Below, piece by piece: positions 1 through 9,770 of a stretch of DNA of 28,598 nt (position 1 is the stretch's first letter; every line of letters begins with the position of its first letter). A program made the position numbers and the translations under genes. The DNA is from Guillardia theta CCMP2712 (taxonomy: Eukaryota > Cryptophyceae > Pyrenomonadales > Geminigeraceae), in contig NW_005434644.1 in NCBI RefSeq assembly GCF_000315625.1, positions 56,082 through 84,679 of the forward strand, given 5' to 3'. The notes under the pieces are model-generated. The model made no database searches. It was not told the DNA's origin and saw only the letters and a program-made list of their open reading frames with translations.

Positions 1-345
1 AGGAGAGTTGAGGGACAGCAATCAGCAGGTGAGAGGGGGCGATGAAGCTAAGGGGGCGAGCGGGAGGAGGAGGACAAAGGGGGAGAGGGAGGAGGAGGAG
101 GAGGACAAAGGGGGAGGGGGAGGGGGAGGACAAAGGGGGAGAGGGAGGAGGAGGACACAGGGGGGGGAGGAGGAGTTGTGGGAAGCGCTGACGAGGAGCA
201 GGACGGGAGAACGAGCAGGAGAACACGCGGAGGCCCATGACGGCACCTGCTCGTGCTGGGGGCCTGCGCTTGGCGTCAGGAGCTGCGCGGGTGACGAAGC
301 AGACGAACATGCCGACGACAAGCAAGACCGCCAAGAGAGCGTGAG

Positions 346-383
<38 letters not shown>

Positions 384-547
384 TGTGCTCCTCCCTCCTC
401 CTCATCCTGTCCTTTTCCCCTTGCTTTTGTTTCATTCGCTCGCTCATGCCCGCTCAGAGCAGGAGGATGGAAGTGAAAAACTTCATTGTCCAGCACAAGG
501 AAACACACTCTACCATGAACTAGGAGGAGGAGGAGGAGGAGGAGGGA
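1..547. repeat. Low-complexity purine/CTCCTG tracts, no convincing gene
   Basis: This flank holds GGAGGA-type runs (about 60-180 and 523-545) and a CTCCTG hexamer run (about 346-382). Open frames exist on both strands here, but their translations are Glu/Gly/Arg or Ser/Leu/Pro runs made by the repeat itself. Nothing in it looks like a conserved domain. It lies just beyond the 3' end of the minus-strand channel gene, so part of it may be its 3' untranslated region. Confidence 0.6.
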
Positions 548-3500
548 CTATATAGAGACGATCTGCTTGAGGGAGGACCTGAATGACATCCCTCGCTTGA
601 AGCTTCTCGCTTTCTCCATCGAGCTCCTCGCTGACCCTGTGATATCCGTCTCCACCTCCTTCTCTTCCTCCAAGCTTTGCCCCTTAGGTGACTTGGTCTC
701 CTTGGTGAAACTCGCTCTCTTCTTCTTCCTCCCCATCGCTGACGGCAGCGGCGTCATCATGGGGCTCGGAACCACTCTCGTTGCCCTCAGCAGGGACCGA
801 GCTGGGTTCTCCTGCTCAGGTGTGCTGGGGTTGTCATCCTCCGTCCTCGTGTGCTCCCCGTCGTTGGTGTAGGAGTTGCAAGCTGAAGTCGAGCTGGACT
901 GTTTCTCGCCTTCCTCCCTCAGCGACCCGCTCTGCCCGAAGTCTCCGAGGAAGCGCTGCCTCCCGAGCTCGAAGTTGCCGTTGCCGTTGCCGTCATGCTC
1001 AGCGTTCTTCCCCCACTTTCCCTCCACCGCCACGAGCTCGTTGCCTGTGAAACTCTCCAGCACCTCCCGTGACCTCGTTGAGATGGAGGGGGTCGGGGCG
1101 TGACGCATCGGAGGAGGAGGAAAGGCGGAAGCAGGAGGAGAGGCCAGAGCGGTAGGGGGGAGCGGAGCGAAGGATGCAGGAGGAAGAGCAAGCGATGCAG
1201 GAGCGAGGGAAGCGAAAGCGATAGGAGTAGGGGCGACGGTAGAAGGAGGAGGAGGAGGGAATGAAGGAGGAGGAGGAGGAGGGAATGAAGTAGGAGGAGG
1301 AGGGAATGAAGTAGGGGGGGGAGGAGGGACTGAAGTAGGAGGAGGAGGAGGAAAAGAGCCGCTTCTCCGTAGTGTCGTTTGCTCTGACGCTGAGCGGAGG
1401 AAGGCAAGGCTTTGCACGCTCATAATCGATTGCTTGCTCCTGCCCGATCCCCCGTGCACGTCAAGCGAAAGAGGACGAGCACGAGCAGCTGCGTCTCCGT
1501 TGCCGCGCTCGAGGGTGTGAAGGAGCTTGGCGAACCGTCGCTCCATGTCCTCTCGCAGCTTGTGAACCTCCTGCAGCACCCGATCCTCCTTGTCTCTCGC
1601 GCTCGGGGGACCGTCGGAGGTCCGCGAGTTCTTCTTGACTTCCCGCAGCAGCTCGTGGGTTGAGCACTCGAGGAGCTTGAGCATGAGCATGCTCGCGCGA
1701 AACTCGTTGGATTCGGTCTCCGCCATGGCGTTTGCGAGCTGACGATGCGTGAAGCGCATGAGCTCTCCTGGGGCTGAGGTGAGAAGGCGAGAAGAAGAGG
1801 AACGGAAAGAGAGAGGGATCGAGAGGAGGGTGAGGAGCATCACAACAGGTAGAGAAGAAGGATGCCGATCGCGATGATGGTGGTGTGAGGGAGGAGGACG
1901 AGAAGCAGATGAACAAGGTGATGGCGATGATTAACAAAGCAGAGAGAAGTGCGGAGAAGAAGGAGGAAGTCAACCTTTCATAACGTACTGAAACTGATCA
2001 GCAGAAAACTCTCCTGCCTCATTGCAGTAACGGCCGTTTGCTGTTATGAGATCGAAATCATCCTGGTTTCCAAGTAAGAACCTTGAGTCTTCCTCCTCCT
2101 TTACTGCCTGTGCCTCCTTGCCTCCTATGCTTTCATTCCTCTTTCTTTCTCTCATCTCCGCATGCTTTCATTCCTCTTTCATTCTCCTATCTCCCTATGC
2201 TTTCATTCCTCTTTCATTCTCTCATCTCCTATGCTTTCATTCCTCTTTCATTCTCCTATCTCCTATGCTTTCATTCCTCTTTCATTCTCCTATCTCCTAT
2301 GCTTTCATTCCTCTTTCATTCTCCCATCTCCTATGCTTTCATTCCTCTTTCATTCTCTCATCTCCTATGCTTTCATTCCTCTTTCATTCTCCCATCTCCT
2401 ATGCTTTCATTCCTCTTTCATTCTCCTATCTCCCTATGCTTTCATTCCTCTTTCATTCTCTCATCTCCTATGCTTTCTCTCATCCAGTCTCCTCTCTCCT
2501 CCCCTCCTCCTGCGACCTTTGTGAGATGGATGGGCTTGGTTGTCGGAATCTTCTTCAGCCCCTTCTGAAACTCTTCGAAGTCAAGACCGCCCGACGCGTT
2601 TTCGTCTAGTCGCCTGTAGGTATCCCTGCACATTTGATGTTATTCTTTATAAGCCTTGCAACATTACTCTGCTGCTGCCTTGCCCTTCATATGAAACTCT
2701 CACTTTCATACATCTCCCGTTCTTCCACAGGCATTCTCGTCTCATACATTCACATCTCACCAAATCTTTGCTGACAAGTCGTCATTGTCGTTGAAGTACG
2801 CGATAGTAGCAGTGAGAGGATCCAAGACTCCGTTCACCCTGCTAGCCTGCAGTTCTTGCTCCTTCTTCGCCGCCTTCCTCCGCGCACTCTCTTCCTTCTC
2901 TGCCGTCACCGAGGACACAAACTCGTCCAGCAGGACCGCTACGACGATGTTGATCAAGACAATCCCTGCACAGAAGTCCCCGTCACCGATCCCCTCATCC
3001 TCGCTTCATTCTGCATGCCTGCTATGATGACGTAGCTGACGAAAAAGAGCGCGACTGCTACATCCACCGTCCCGTCCTCCTTGAAGAGAGTCCGAGTGAC
3101 GGCTGAAGCCCAGCTGTCACCTGTCACTACCTGGAACATCTGGCACGATGCGTCACCGAGGGAATGAGGAGGGGGAGGTGCAGCAGAGGGGGAGGGAGAA
3201 GGGGGAGAGAGGGAAGGGAGAAGGGAGGACGGGGAGGAGCAGGGCAGGGGGAAAGGGAGAAGGGAGGAGGAGTCGAGGATGCTGATCAGAATCTTAGGAG
3301 AACTTACGGTGAACAAAGAGTCGATGAACCTTCCAAAGAAGACCGGGCTTCGGTCATGAAACACGTGCGTGCCCAGGGTAGCCCAGATGCACGTGACAAG
3401 AAGGAGAAGCAAGAAGCTGTTGCCCACGGGAGTGAGAGACGCAGCAAGCGCCTTAATGATTCTGTTGAGAGATTTCACTCTATTGAACAGGCGAACAACC

Positions 3501-4454
3501 TAAAAAGAAGTCAGGACGGAAGCGAGAAGAGATGGTACTTCATACGCGAAAAATTCTGACGAGGCGGAGAAGTTTGAGCTGTGGAAGGGTCTCAACAGCC
3601 TTCGTGAATATTCCCACGAACACGACAAAGGTATCAAAAATATTCCATCTGTCTCTGAAGAAAGGAGCAAAACAGTCTGAGCTTCGTGCAAACAGATTGA
3701 CACAGAGCTCGACTGCAAACAAAAGAGTGAAGGCCCAGTCAGCATAGACGAACGCGTTAGCCCCAACTGTTCCATCAGCTGGAAGATATTGAGCTTCAAG
3801 GACATCCTGAAGCAAATCGTAAGTCTATCTCGCAGCGAGCAACTAGCCAGTCCACAGGTGTCATACCGCCAGGAAGCTTGAAGTGATGATAAAAGCGACA
3901 AGCAGCTGACTCTTGGTCCCCTCGTACGCCCTCAACGTGCGTGCGCGGAAGATTCGGAACTGGCTGTCCCCGTACATCTGAATGAACTCTCTCTCCACTT
4001 GCTGCTTCTTCGCTAGAGCAGAGAGCTCGTCCAACCTCTCGCACCAATCTCTTCCCTCGTCCAGCGACTTGGTCCGATGTATGTATTGCCTGCCGGAGTT
4101 GAAACCTCCCTCCTTGGTCATGATGCAGAATTCAAAGTAGCCGTGCTCATCTGCTTCGAAACCGTTATGAACAATCCCAACGATCTCATGCGTGGGAATA
4201 GAGTCGAGCACAACACTAGTGTCGATGCCGGGGGAAGGGACGTTAGAAAAGCACATGGCGTCTGCCGTGAGCACAACGCGGACTGGCTTCCAGACTGTGA
4301 CGGCGGAGACGATCTTTCTTTCGAGTACACCAGCAAGGACACACTCGTAATCTTCCGGCACCTTGTCTGGTGAAACTCCAGTGAAAACATGATGTCCATG
4401 GGTTGCGTGCGTCATCCGGACCATGGCGATTCGGTTTTGAGGAGCAGATTGCAA
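548..4454 (-). CDS. Single-domain voltage-gated cation channel with N-terminal PH-like domain, EF-hand and proline-rich tail
   Basis: Eight exons (4454-3867, 3806-3546, 3499-3308, 3139-3019, 2965-2761, 2625-2517, 2062-1975, 1767-548) sum to 2784 nt, giving 927 residues and one stop. Residues about 30-145 resemble a PH domain, ending in the typical helix with Trp (DWCERLDEL). One six-helix channel domain follows: S1 about 183-200, S2 214-236, S3 248-267, S4 270-290 with regularly spaced charges (KLLRLVRIFRVVRLF), S5 307-331, pore 348-365 with filter TGDSWAS (353-359), S6 about 372-403. A canonical EF-hand loop DENASGGLDFEE lies at 463-474, followed by a second EF-like segment, a coiled coil near 580-610 and an FH1-like polyproline stretch. 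The pore closely matches bacterial NaChBac (TLESWAS), and eukaryotic single-domain channels (EukCat type) are the likely relatives. Four copies should assemble in a membrane. The acceptor of exon 2 could be 18 nt upstream, also in frame. Ion selectivity is inference. Confidence 0.88.
2128..2478. repeat. 34-nt minisatellite, about 10 copies, inside channel intron 6
   Basis: A pyrimidine-rich unit beginning ATGCTTTCATTCCTCTTTCA repeats about ten times with a period of 34 nt (35 in some copies). Variation is confined to the last third of the unit (CTCCTATCTC, CTCTCATCTC or CTCCCATCTC). It makes up most of the 454-nt intron 2063-2516. Open frames seen across it on the plus strand are translations of the repeat. 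Confidence 0.9.
2966..3018 (-). other. GC-AG intron in the channel S6 helix
   Basis: The exon ends ..ATAGCAG and the intron begins GCATGC and ends TGTGCAG, 53 nt in total. No GT donor nearby restores frame: reading through meets a stop, and the only GT candidate leaves a 21 nt intron. Using the GC donor joins S6 as YVIIAG-IVLINIVV, as expected for the family. Confidence 0.75.
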
Positions 4455-5190
4455 GGGGAAACAAGAAGATTCACCACAAGATCGAGATCAGACAAATGCC
4501 TTGAGCTGAGAACAGAGCATGTCTATAATTCCGATCTGCAAGAGAATTTCAGAATGATGAAGAAGGATGTGAATGAGCTACTGTTTCTAAACGTTTTACA
4601 TCCTTCTCCATCACATGATCCAGCCTCGCAGGCACATCTCTTATCATCCCGACTATTCAACTGTTATAGATGAAAGTTGCAGATACAAGAAACGTAAGGA
4701 ATTCAACTCTTTGCACCAGGTGAGCAACATGTTCAACATGTCTGCTGTTCTTTGCATGGAACGCTAATTAAGCGGTAGAAGGCATGTTGTCCCCTAGCAA
4801 TCCTTCTTTCACGCATCTTTAGCACTATAATAAATCTTCAGCACTATTATACATCTTTAGCACTTAAAAAACATCCCGAAGCATTTCAGCAGCTCATCTT
4901 TTCGCAGCACACAGTAAATCGACCATCTAGTCCATATCTTGCGTAAACACTTCATCTACCAGACCCGCCTTCACACGAATGACCCAGACAGCCATACGAG
5001 GCTTCGCCGTCAAACCTGTTCTCCGCCTCTATCTCATCCCTCCTCCTCCTCTCCTTCCTGCCCCCTCTCGTTCTCCGACCATTAGATAGCGATCCGCATG
5101 GCTGACTACAAAGGAAAGCCAGCAGCAGGAAATTGTCTCAGGGAATGGGGGGTGGAGAGCACTTGGACCGGGTGGGGGGTCCGTGAGGTA
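4455..5190. other. Upstream flank of the channel gene, no gene seen
   Basis: This should hold the promoter and 5' untranslated region of the minus-strand channel gene, but no specific element is recognisable. A short motif near ATCTTTAGCACTAT recurs three times at about 4817-4865. The region is more AT-rich than its surroundings and has no credible exon on either strand. Confidence 0.5.
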
Positions 5191-5198
5191 AGAGTGAT

Positions 5199-5226
5199 GG
5201 GGTAGGGTAGGGTAGGGTAGGGTAGC
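5199..5226. repeat. Interstitial TAGGG tract
   Basis: Five perfect GGGTA pentamers run in a row. This resembles a telomere-type G-rich repeat, but it sits inside the contig and is far too short to be a chromosome end. Confidence 0.8.
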
Positions 5227-5369
5227 GGAGTGGCTATAAAGGTGGGTAGTGGTCTGCGAGTGTTGTGGGGAAGCGGATAATGGGATCGTTCGTTTGCTCA
5301 GCATGTTCAATTAAGTATTTAAAAATCCCTTTAAATAAATAAATATTCAGATAAAATTTGAAACTTGTC

Positions 5370-6130
5370 GCATAATTAACCAGCGATGTTCCAGGTCCCG
5401 AACCATCCGTGCAAAAGTTGATCCGAGCAACGAAATGTTCACCCTAGGGGGTAGGGTCCTCGGATAAAAAAATATTTGACACACCAATGACCCCCACCAC
5501 CACCTTGCACCCTCGACCTTGCAATTGCCTTGCCCTACCCCATTGCAACGTACCCTAAGATTGACGTACCCACCCCCACTTTTACCAACGAGGAGCTCAG
5601 ATCCCACCGGGTGTCTCTCCTCTGTGACCAATGCATTCCGATGGGGACCCCCCCCCCCATCAGTGAGTCCTGGCCCGTGAGGGTATCATACCACCCGGTA
5701 CCCACCCCTCGATGTTGCAGTCGGAAGTTTCCATTTCGAGTCAGAGGTACCCCACCCTCTGAAAGACTGAACTGAACCCACCTCCCTTCCCTCCCTGTGT
5801 ACCAATGCAAAAATTCCACTAATCAGGACCCCCCCACCCTGCGACTCACCATTACACCCCCTCTTTCTAGGCTCTCCACCCCTTTCCCCAAGTGGTACTG
5901 AAATTGACCGACGGACCGTCAAGTAGGACCCTGCCTCCTCAAGTTCTATCCGCTGCCCCCATCAGCACCGGGTCAACCGGGTACCCTCACCCTTGCGATG
6001 GACCCGTACACCCATAGAGTTATTGAGGTTGACCCCGATACAGCAGCTAGAGGCGCTCATGCGGCTCTTTCAATATGAAACTACATATGCTTTTCTTGAG
6101 GTATACCCCCCTACCTAAAATACTTACACA
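5370..6130. repeat. TACCC/ACCCC-rich dispersed repeat, copy 1
   Basis: This stretch is crowded with GTACCCACCCC, TACCCC and CCCATCAG motifs, strongly C-rich on the plus strand. The same motif set recurs at 17640-18010 and, on the opposite strand, at 21980-22135. No transposase, reverse transcriptase or terminal repeats are visible. It is called a dispersed repeat because of the shared motifs only. Confidence 0.5.
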
Positions 6131-6234
6131 AGGAGAGGGGTGGGTAAGTTGACAACGAGCTCCAGGGGTGGTTGAAGTATTCAAGTAGCTCTTTTTAAAA
6201 CTTTTGAAGTAAAGGAGCTGAGCACTCGGCCAGC

Positions 6235-6545
6235 TTCAGGTGACCGTTATAACCGTCAACGGCGGCGTCATACGGTTCCCGTCCGTATCTAGCGGCCTCC
6301 CGGGACTCGGTCGGAAGCCGGGCTGCCTGTTGCCGCGGACGCAGCGGGGATCCCTTCCACTGCCGGCGACCAGTCGCGATGATCTTTCAAGCGGCCGTCC
6401 TAAGCGGTCACTGCCGCCGCCGTCACCGGTGCCACGGGGGGCCGGCCCTCACGATCCGATCGGCGATGGGCGATGACATCGCCGGGAAAACTTGAAAGTG
6501 AAAGCCTTCAAGGTGTTCAAGGTACGTCCGACCGTACGGTCTCAG
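6235..6545. other. GC-rich island, copy 1
   Basis: A sharply bounded block of CGG/CCG/GACCGT-rich DNA unlike its surroundings, dense in CpG. It ends with GCCGGGAAAACTTGAAAGTG and CCTTCAAGG, which resemble the end of the island at 24588-25015. It could be a non-autonomous mobile element or a promoter island. No coding signal was found. Confidence 0.5.
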
Positions 6546-6582
6546 TGGTCGGGCCTCAACTTGAAGTTTCCACTGTTTCTTC

Positions 6583-6660
6583 CAAAGTCTCGAAGTTTCA
6601 ATTGTTTTTTCCCAAAGTCTCAAAGTTTCAATTTTTTTTTTTTCAAAGTCTCAAAGTTTC
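6583..6660. repeat. Three-copy tandem repeat of about 30 nt
   Basis: The unit contains CAAAGTCTCAAAGTTTCAAT followed by a T-run. It is repeated three times directly after the GC-rich island. Confidence 0.8.
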
Positions 6661-6705
6661 GCAACTCTTCGGGGCATGAGATGAACAAGGGGGACGGGGA
6701 GGGGA

Positions 6706-6836
6706 AGATGAGGAGGAGAGGAGAGGAGAGGAGAGGAGAGGAGAGGAGAGGAGAGAGAAGAAGGGAGGGAGGGGAGGGGAGGGGAGAGAGAAGAGAAGAA
6801 GGGAGGGGAGGGGAGGGGAGGGGAGAGGAGGAGGAG
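6706..6836. repeat. Purine tract (GAGGAGAGGGGA type)
   Basis: Almost pure purine on the plus strand. It produces spurious long ORFs on both strands. From here to about 7148 no exon can be supported, so this is taken as the 5' flank of the PDZ gene. Confidence 0.85.
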
Positions 6837-7148
6837 ATGAGGTCCGATAAGCTCATGATGGGACCGGATGAATATGATGAGGTGATGGGATATCATAGAA
6901 CATGACAAGAAAAACAGAGGGGAGAAGGTATTGCGCGGGAGGCAGGGGAGGGCAGCTGGTTGAGGATGCAGGGGAGAGAGGGAAATTGTGTAGCGCAACA
7001 CAATGATGTTAGTTAGAGGATGAGATGGAGGTTGAAGGAGCCTGCAGACAGTGCTTGTTGCATGCCATGTAGTGATCCAGATGCCGCAGGAGGGGTCGGC
7101 ACAGACAGGAAGCGACCAAGTATGTTCTTCTAGCTGCTGTCGATCTAA

Positions 7149-9217
7149 ATGGAAGTCGTCTCCAACGGCCCACCCAATGGTCCCTTGTCCGCAAAGCTCT
7201 CGACAACGGCCAGCAGCGCGCAGGTATGCCCTCGTCGTGCCTCTGTGTGTTAGAGACATGATGGTGATCGCGCAGGCGGGGGTTGGCATCGTATTCCAGC
7301 CCACTGACGATGGGACGCTGTTCGTGAAGCGCTTTCTCGAGGGATCTCCTGCAGAAAGGTGCGAGGAGAGAGGGCAGGGCAGGGCAGGGCAGGGGAGAAG
7401 AGAGGAGAGCAGAGGAGAGGAGAGAGGGGAGGAGAGAAGAGGGGAGAAGAGAAGAGATGAGAGGGGAGAGAGGGGAGAGGAGAGGAGAGAGGGGAGGGGA
7501 TGGGAGGGGGGCGAGGTTTGACCGAAAGGAGCAGGAGCGGTCTCATCCATCCGGGAGACTGCTTATGCGAGGTGAATGGCAAGGATGTTTTCAGACAGCC
7601 CATGGACTACGTCAAGTCGCTGCTGATGGGTGAGGACACGAGACAAGATCGCTCTCAGCTGTGACTGATCCTCCTCCAGGTCCTCCAGGCACGACAGTCC
7701 GTCTCGGTTTCCACAGGCAAGCTTCCTCCTCCCTTGCCAGGCCCTTGAGACTGACGGGAGCAGGGGCACGGACCCGCGTTCTCCTCTCATTCAAGTCGCG
7801 CTGCATCGCATGTTGCCAGGTGGGAGCGGCGGGGGAGCAGGGGAGAGCTGAGAGCTGAGAGCTGGTGGTGCTGCAGGAGAAGAGCTAGTGGGCGTCGGCA
7901 TCATCTTCCGCAGCGATGCGACTGGCTCCCTGTTTGTGCGGCAGCTTCAGGTCTTGTCCAGCCCTGGCCCTCTCGAGCTGACTTCCAGCTGACCCCTGGT
8001 CCAGACCGGAGGCCCAGCTGAGCTTTCGCGGGAGGTTGACAAGGAGCGGCGAGCTTGTAAAAGTTGACTTTGACGCCTCAGATCGAAGTTGGCGACTGCA
8101 TCGTAGAGGTCAACGGAGTCGATGTCTTCCGCAAACCCATCTCAACCTTCACCAAGCTGATCCTGGGTAGAAGTCACCCTGATACTCATACTCCTGCTCC
8201 TTCTCCCTCCCTGATGCTGATACTCCTGCTCCTCCTACCTCCCTGATGCTGATACTCCTGCTCCTCCTCCCTCCCTGATGCTGATACTCCTGCTCCTTCT
8301 CCCTCCCTGATGCTGATACTCCTGCTCCTCCTCCCTCCCTGATGCTGATACTCCTGCTCCTCCTCCCTCCCTGATGCTGATACTCCTGCTCCTTCTCCCT
8401 CCCTGATGCTGATACTCCTGCTCCTCCTCCCTCCCTGATGCTGATACTCCTGCTCCTCCTACCTCCCTGATGCTGATACTCCTGCTCCTCCTACCTCCCT
8501 GATGCTGATACTCCTGCTCCTCCTACCTCCCTGATGCTGATACTCCTGCTCCTCCTACCTCCCTGATGCTGATACTCCTGCTCCTCCTACCTCCCTGATG
8601 CTGATACTCCTGCTCCTCCTCCCTCCCTGATGCTGATACTCCCTGCTCCTCCCTCTCTCCCTGATGCTCATACTCCTGCTCCTTCTCCCTCCCTGATGCT
8701 GATACTCCTGCTCCTCCTACCTGGCAGTGGCGGTGGTGGCAGTGTTCCTTCTCCTCCGGATCCTCTCCACCAGCATCCCCATACTAGTTTCCTTGTTCGT
8801 CACCTGCCCTCCTCCTCCCACTCTTGTCTTGACGTTGTTTGTTTGTTTTTCTACCCTCCTTCTCCCTCTCTTGTCTTGACGTTGTTTGTTTGTTTTTCTA
8901 CCCTCCTTCTCCCTCTCTTGTCTTGACGTTGTTTGTTTGTTTTCTGCCCGCAGGAGCCCCAGGGACTATCGTGACGTTGGGGTTCAAGCGAGGAGACTCG
9001 CTGATGATCAAGAGAGTTTCTCTACGGAGAAGGTGAAGACTCACACCACCACCACCACCTCCTCCTCCTCCTCCTCCTCCTCCTCCTTTGTTCTTCTCTT
9101 CTTCTTCTCTTCTTCTCCTCTTCTTCTTCTCCTCCCCCTCTCATCTTCCTTCCTCCGCTGCCACCTTTCTCTCGTCCTCACAACTTCCTTGATGCCCCCT
9201 CGTCCCTTGATCATATA

Positions 9218-9273
<56 letters not shown>

Positions 9274-9681
9274 CTCCTGCTCCTGCTGTCCTCCTCCTCA
9301 CCTCCTGCTCTGACTGGGCCTAGTCTGCCCCAGGGCTCGCGTAAGAATGCAATGGATCAGGATGAGATAGCAGGTGACGTGGCAGCGAACAGGAGGAGCG
9401 TCCAGCTGACTTTCAGCAGTGGTCCAGGAGACGAACATCAAGCTGAGGCAGGCTGTGGAGGAGGTGAGAAGCTCTGTTTCCTGCCCCCTCATCTTCCCTT
9501 CCTCCCATCCTTTCCCGCTTCTCCGCCCGCTGTCGCCCCCCCTGCTCCTCCTCCTCGCCTCTCCCGATCGCCTCTCATTCTCTCATTTCTTCGCCTTGTC
9601 GTTGACGATCATTCAAGGCCAAGGCAGAGCACGTAAAGCTCAAAACATCTTGAAGGAGAAGCAGGTGAGATGCCCTGCCTA

Positions 9682-9770
<89 letters not shown>

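Noticed and set aside
8-523. Open frames on both strands in the first 520 nt
   Set aside because: Translations are runs of Gly/Glu/Arg or Ser/Leu/Pro produced by the GGAGGA and CTCCTG repeats. No domain and no splice continuity.
2128-2478. CRISPR-like array
   Set aside because: Copies are adjacent with no unique spacers and the genome is eukaryotic. The same applies to 8178-8722.
2046-2609. Three long plus-strand ORFs over the 34-nt minisatellite
   Set aside because: They are one repeat read in three frames and lie in an intron of the opposite-strand channel gene.
5199-5226. Chromosome end (telomere)
   Set aside because: Only five units, with unique sequence and genes on both sides.
6651-7550. 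299-residue minus-strand ORF
   Set aside because: Mostly Ser/Leu/Pro from two purine tracts, and it runs antisense to the well-supported PDZ1 exons.
9041-9301. Arg/Ala repeat protein on the minus strand
   Set aside because: It is a translation of the GCTCGT hexamer run inside a PDZ-gene intron.
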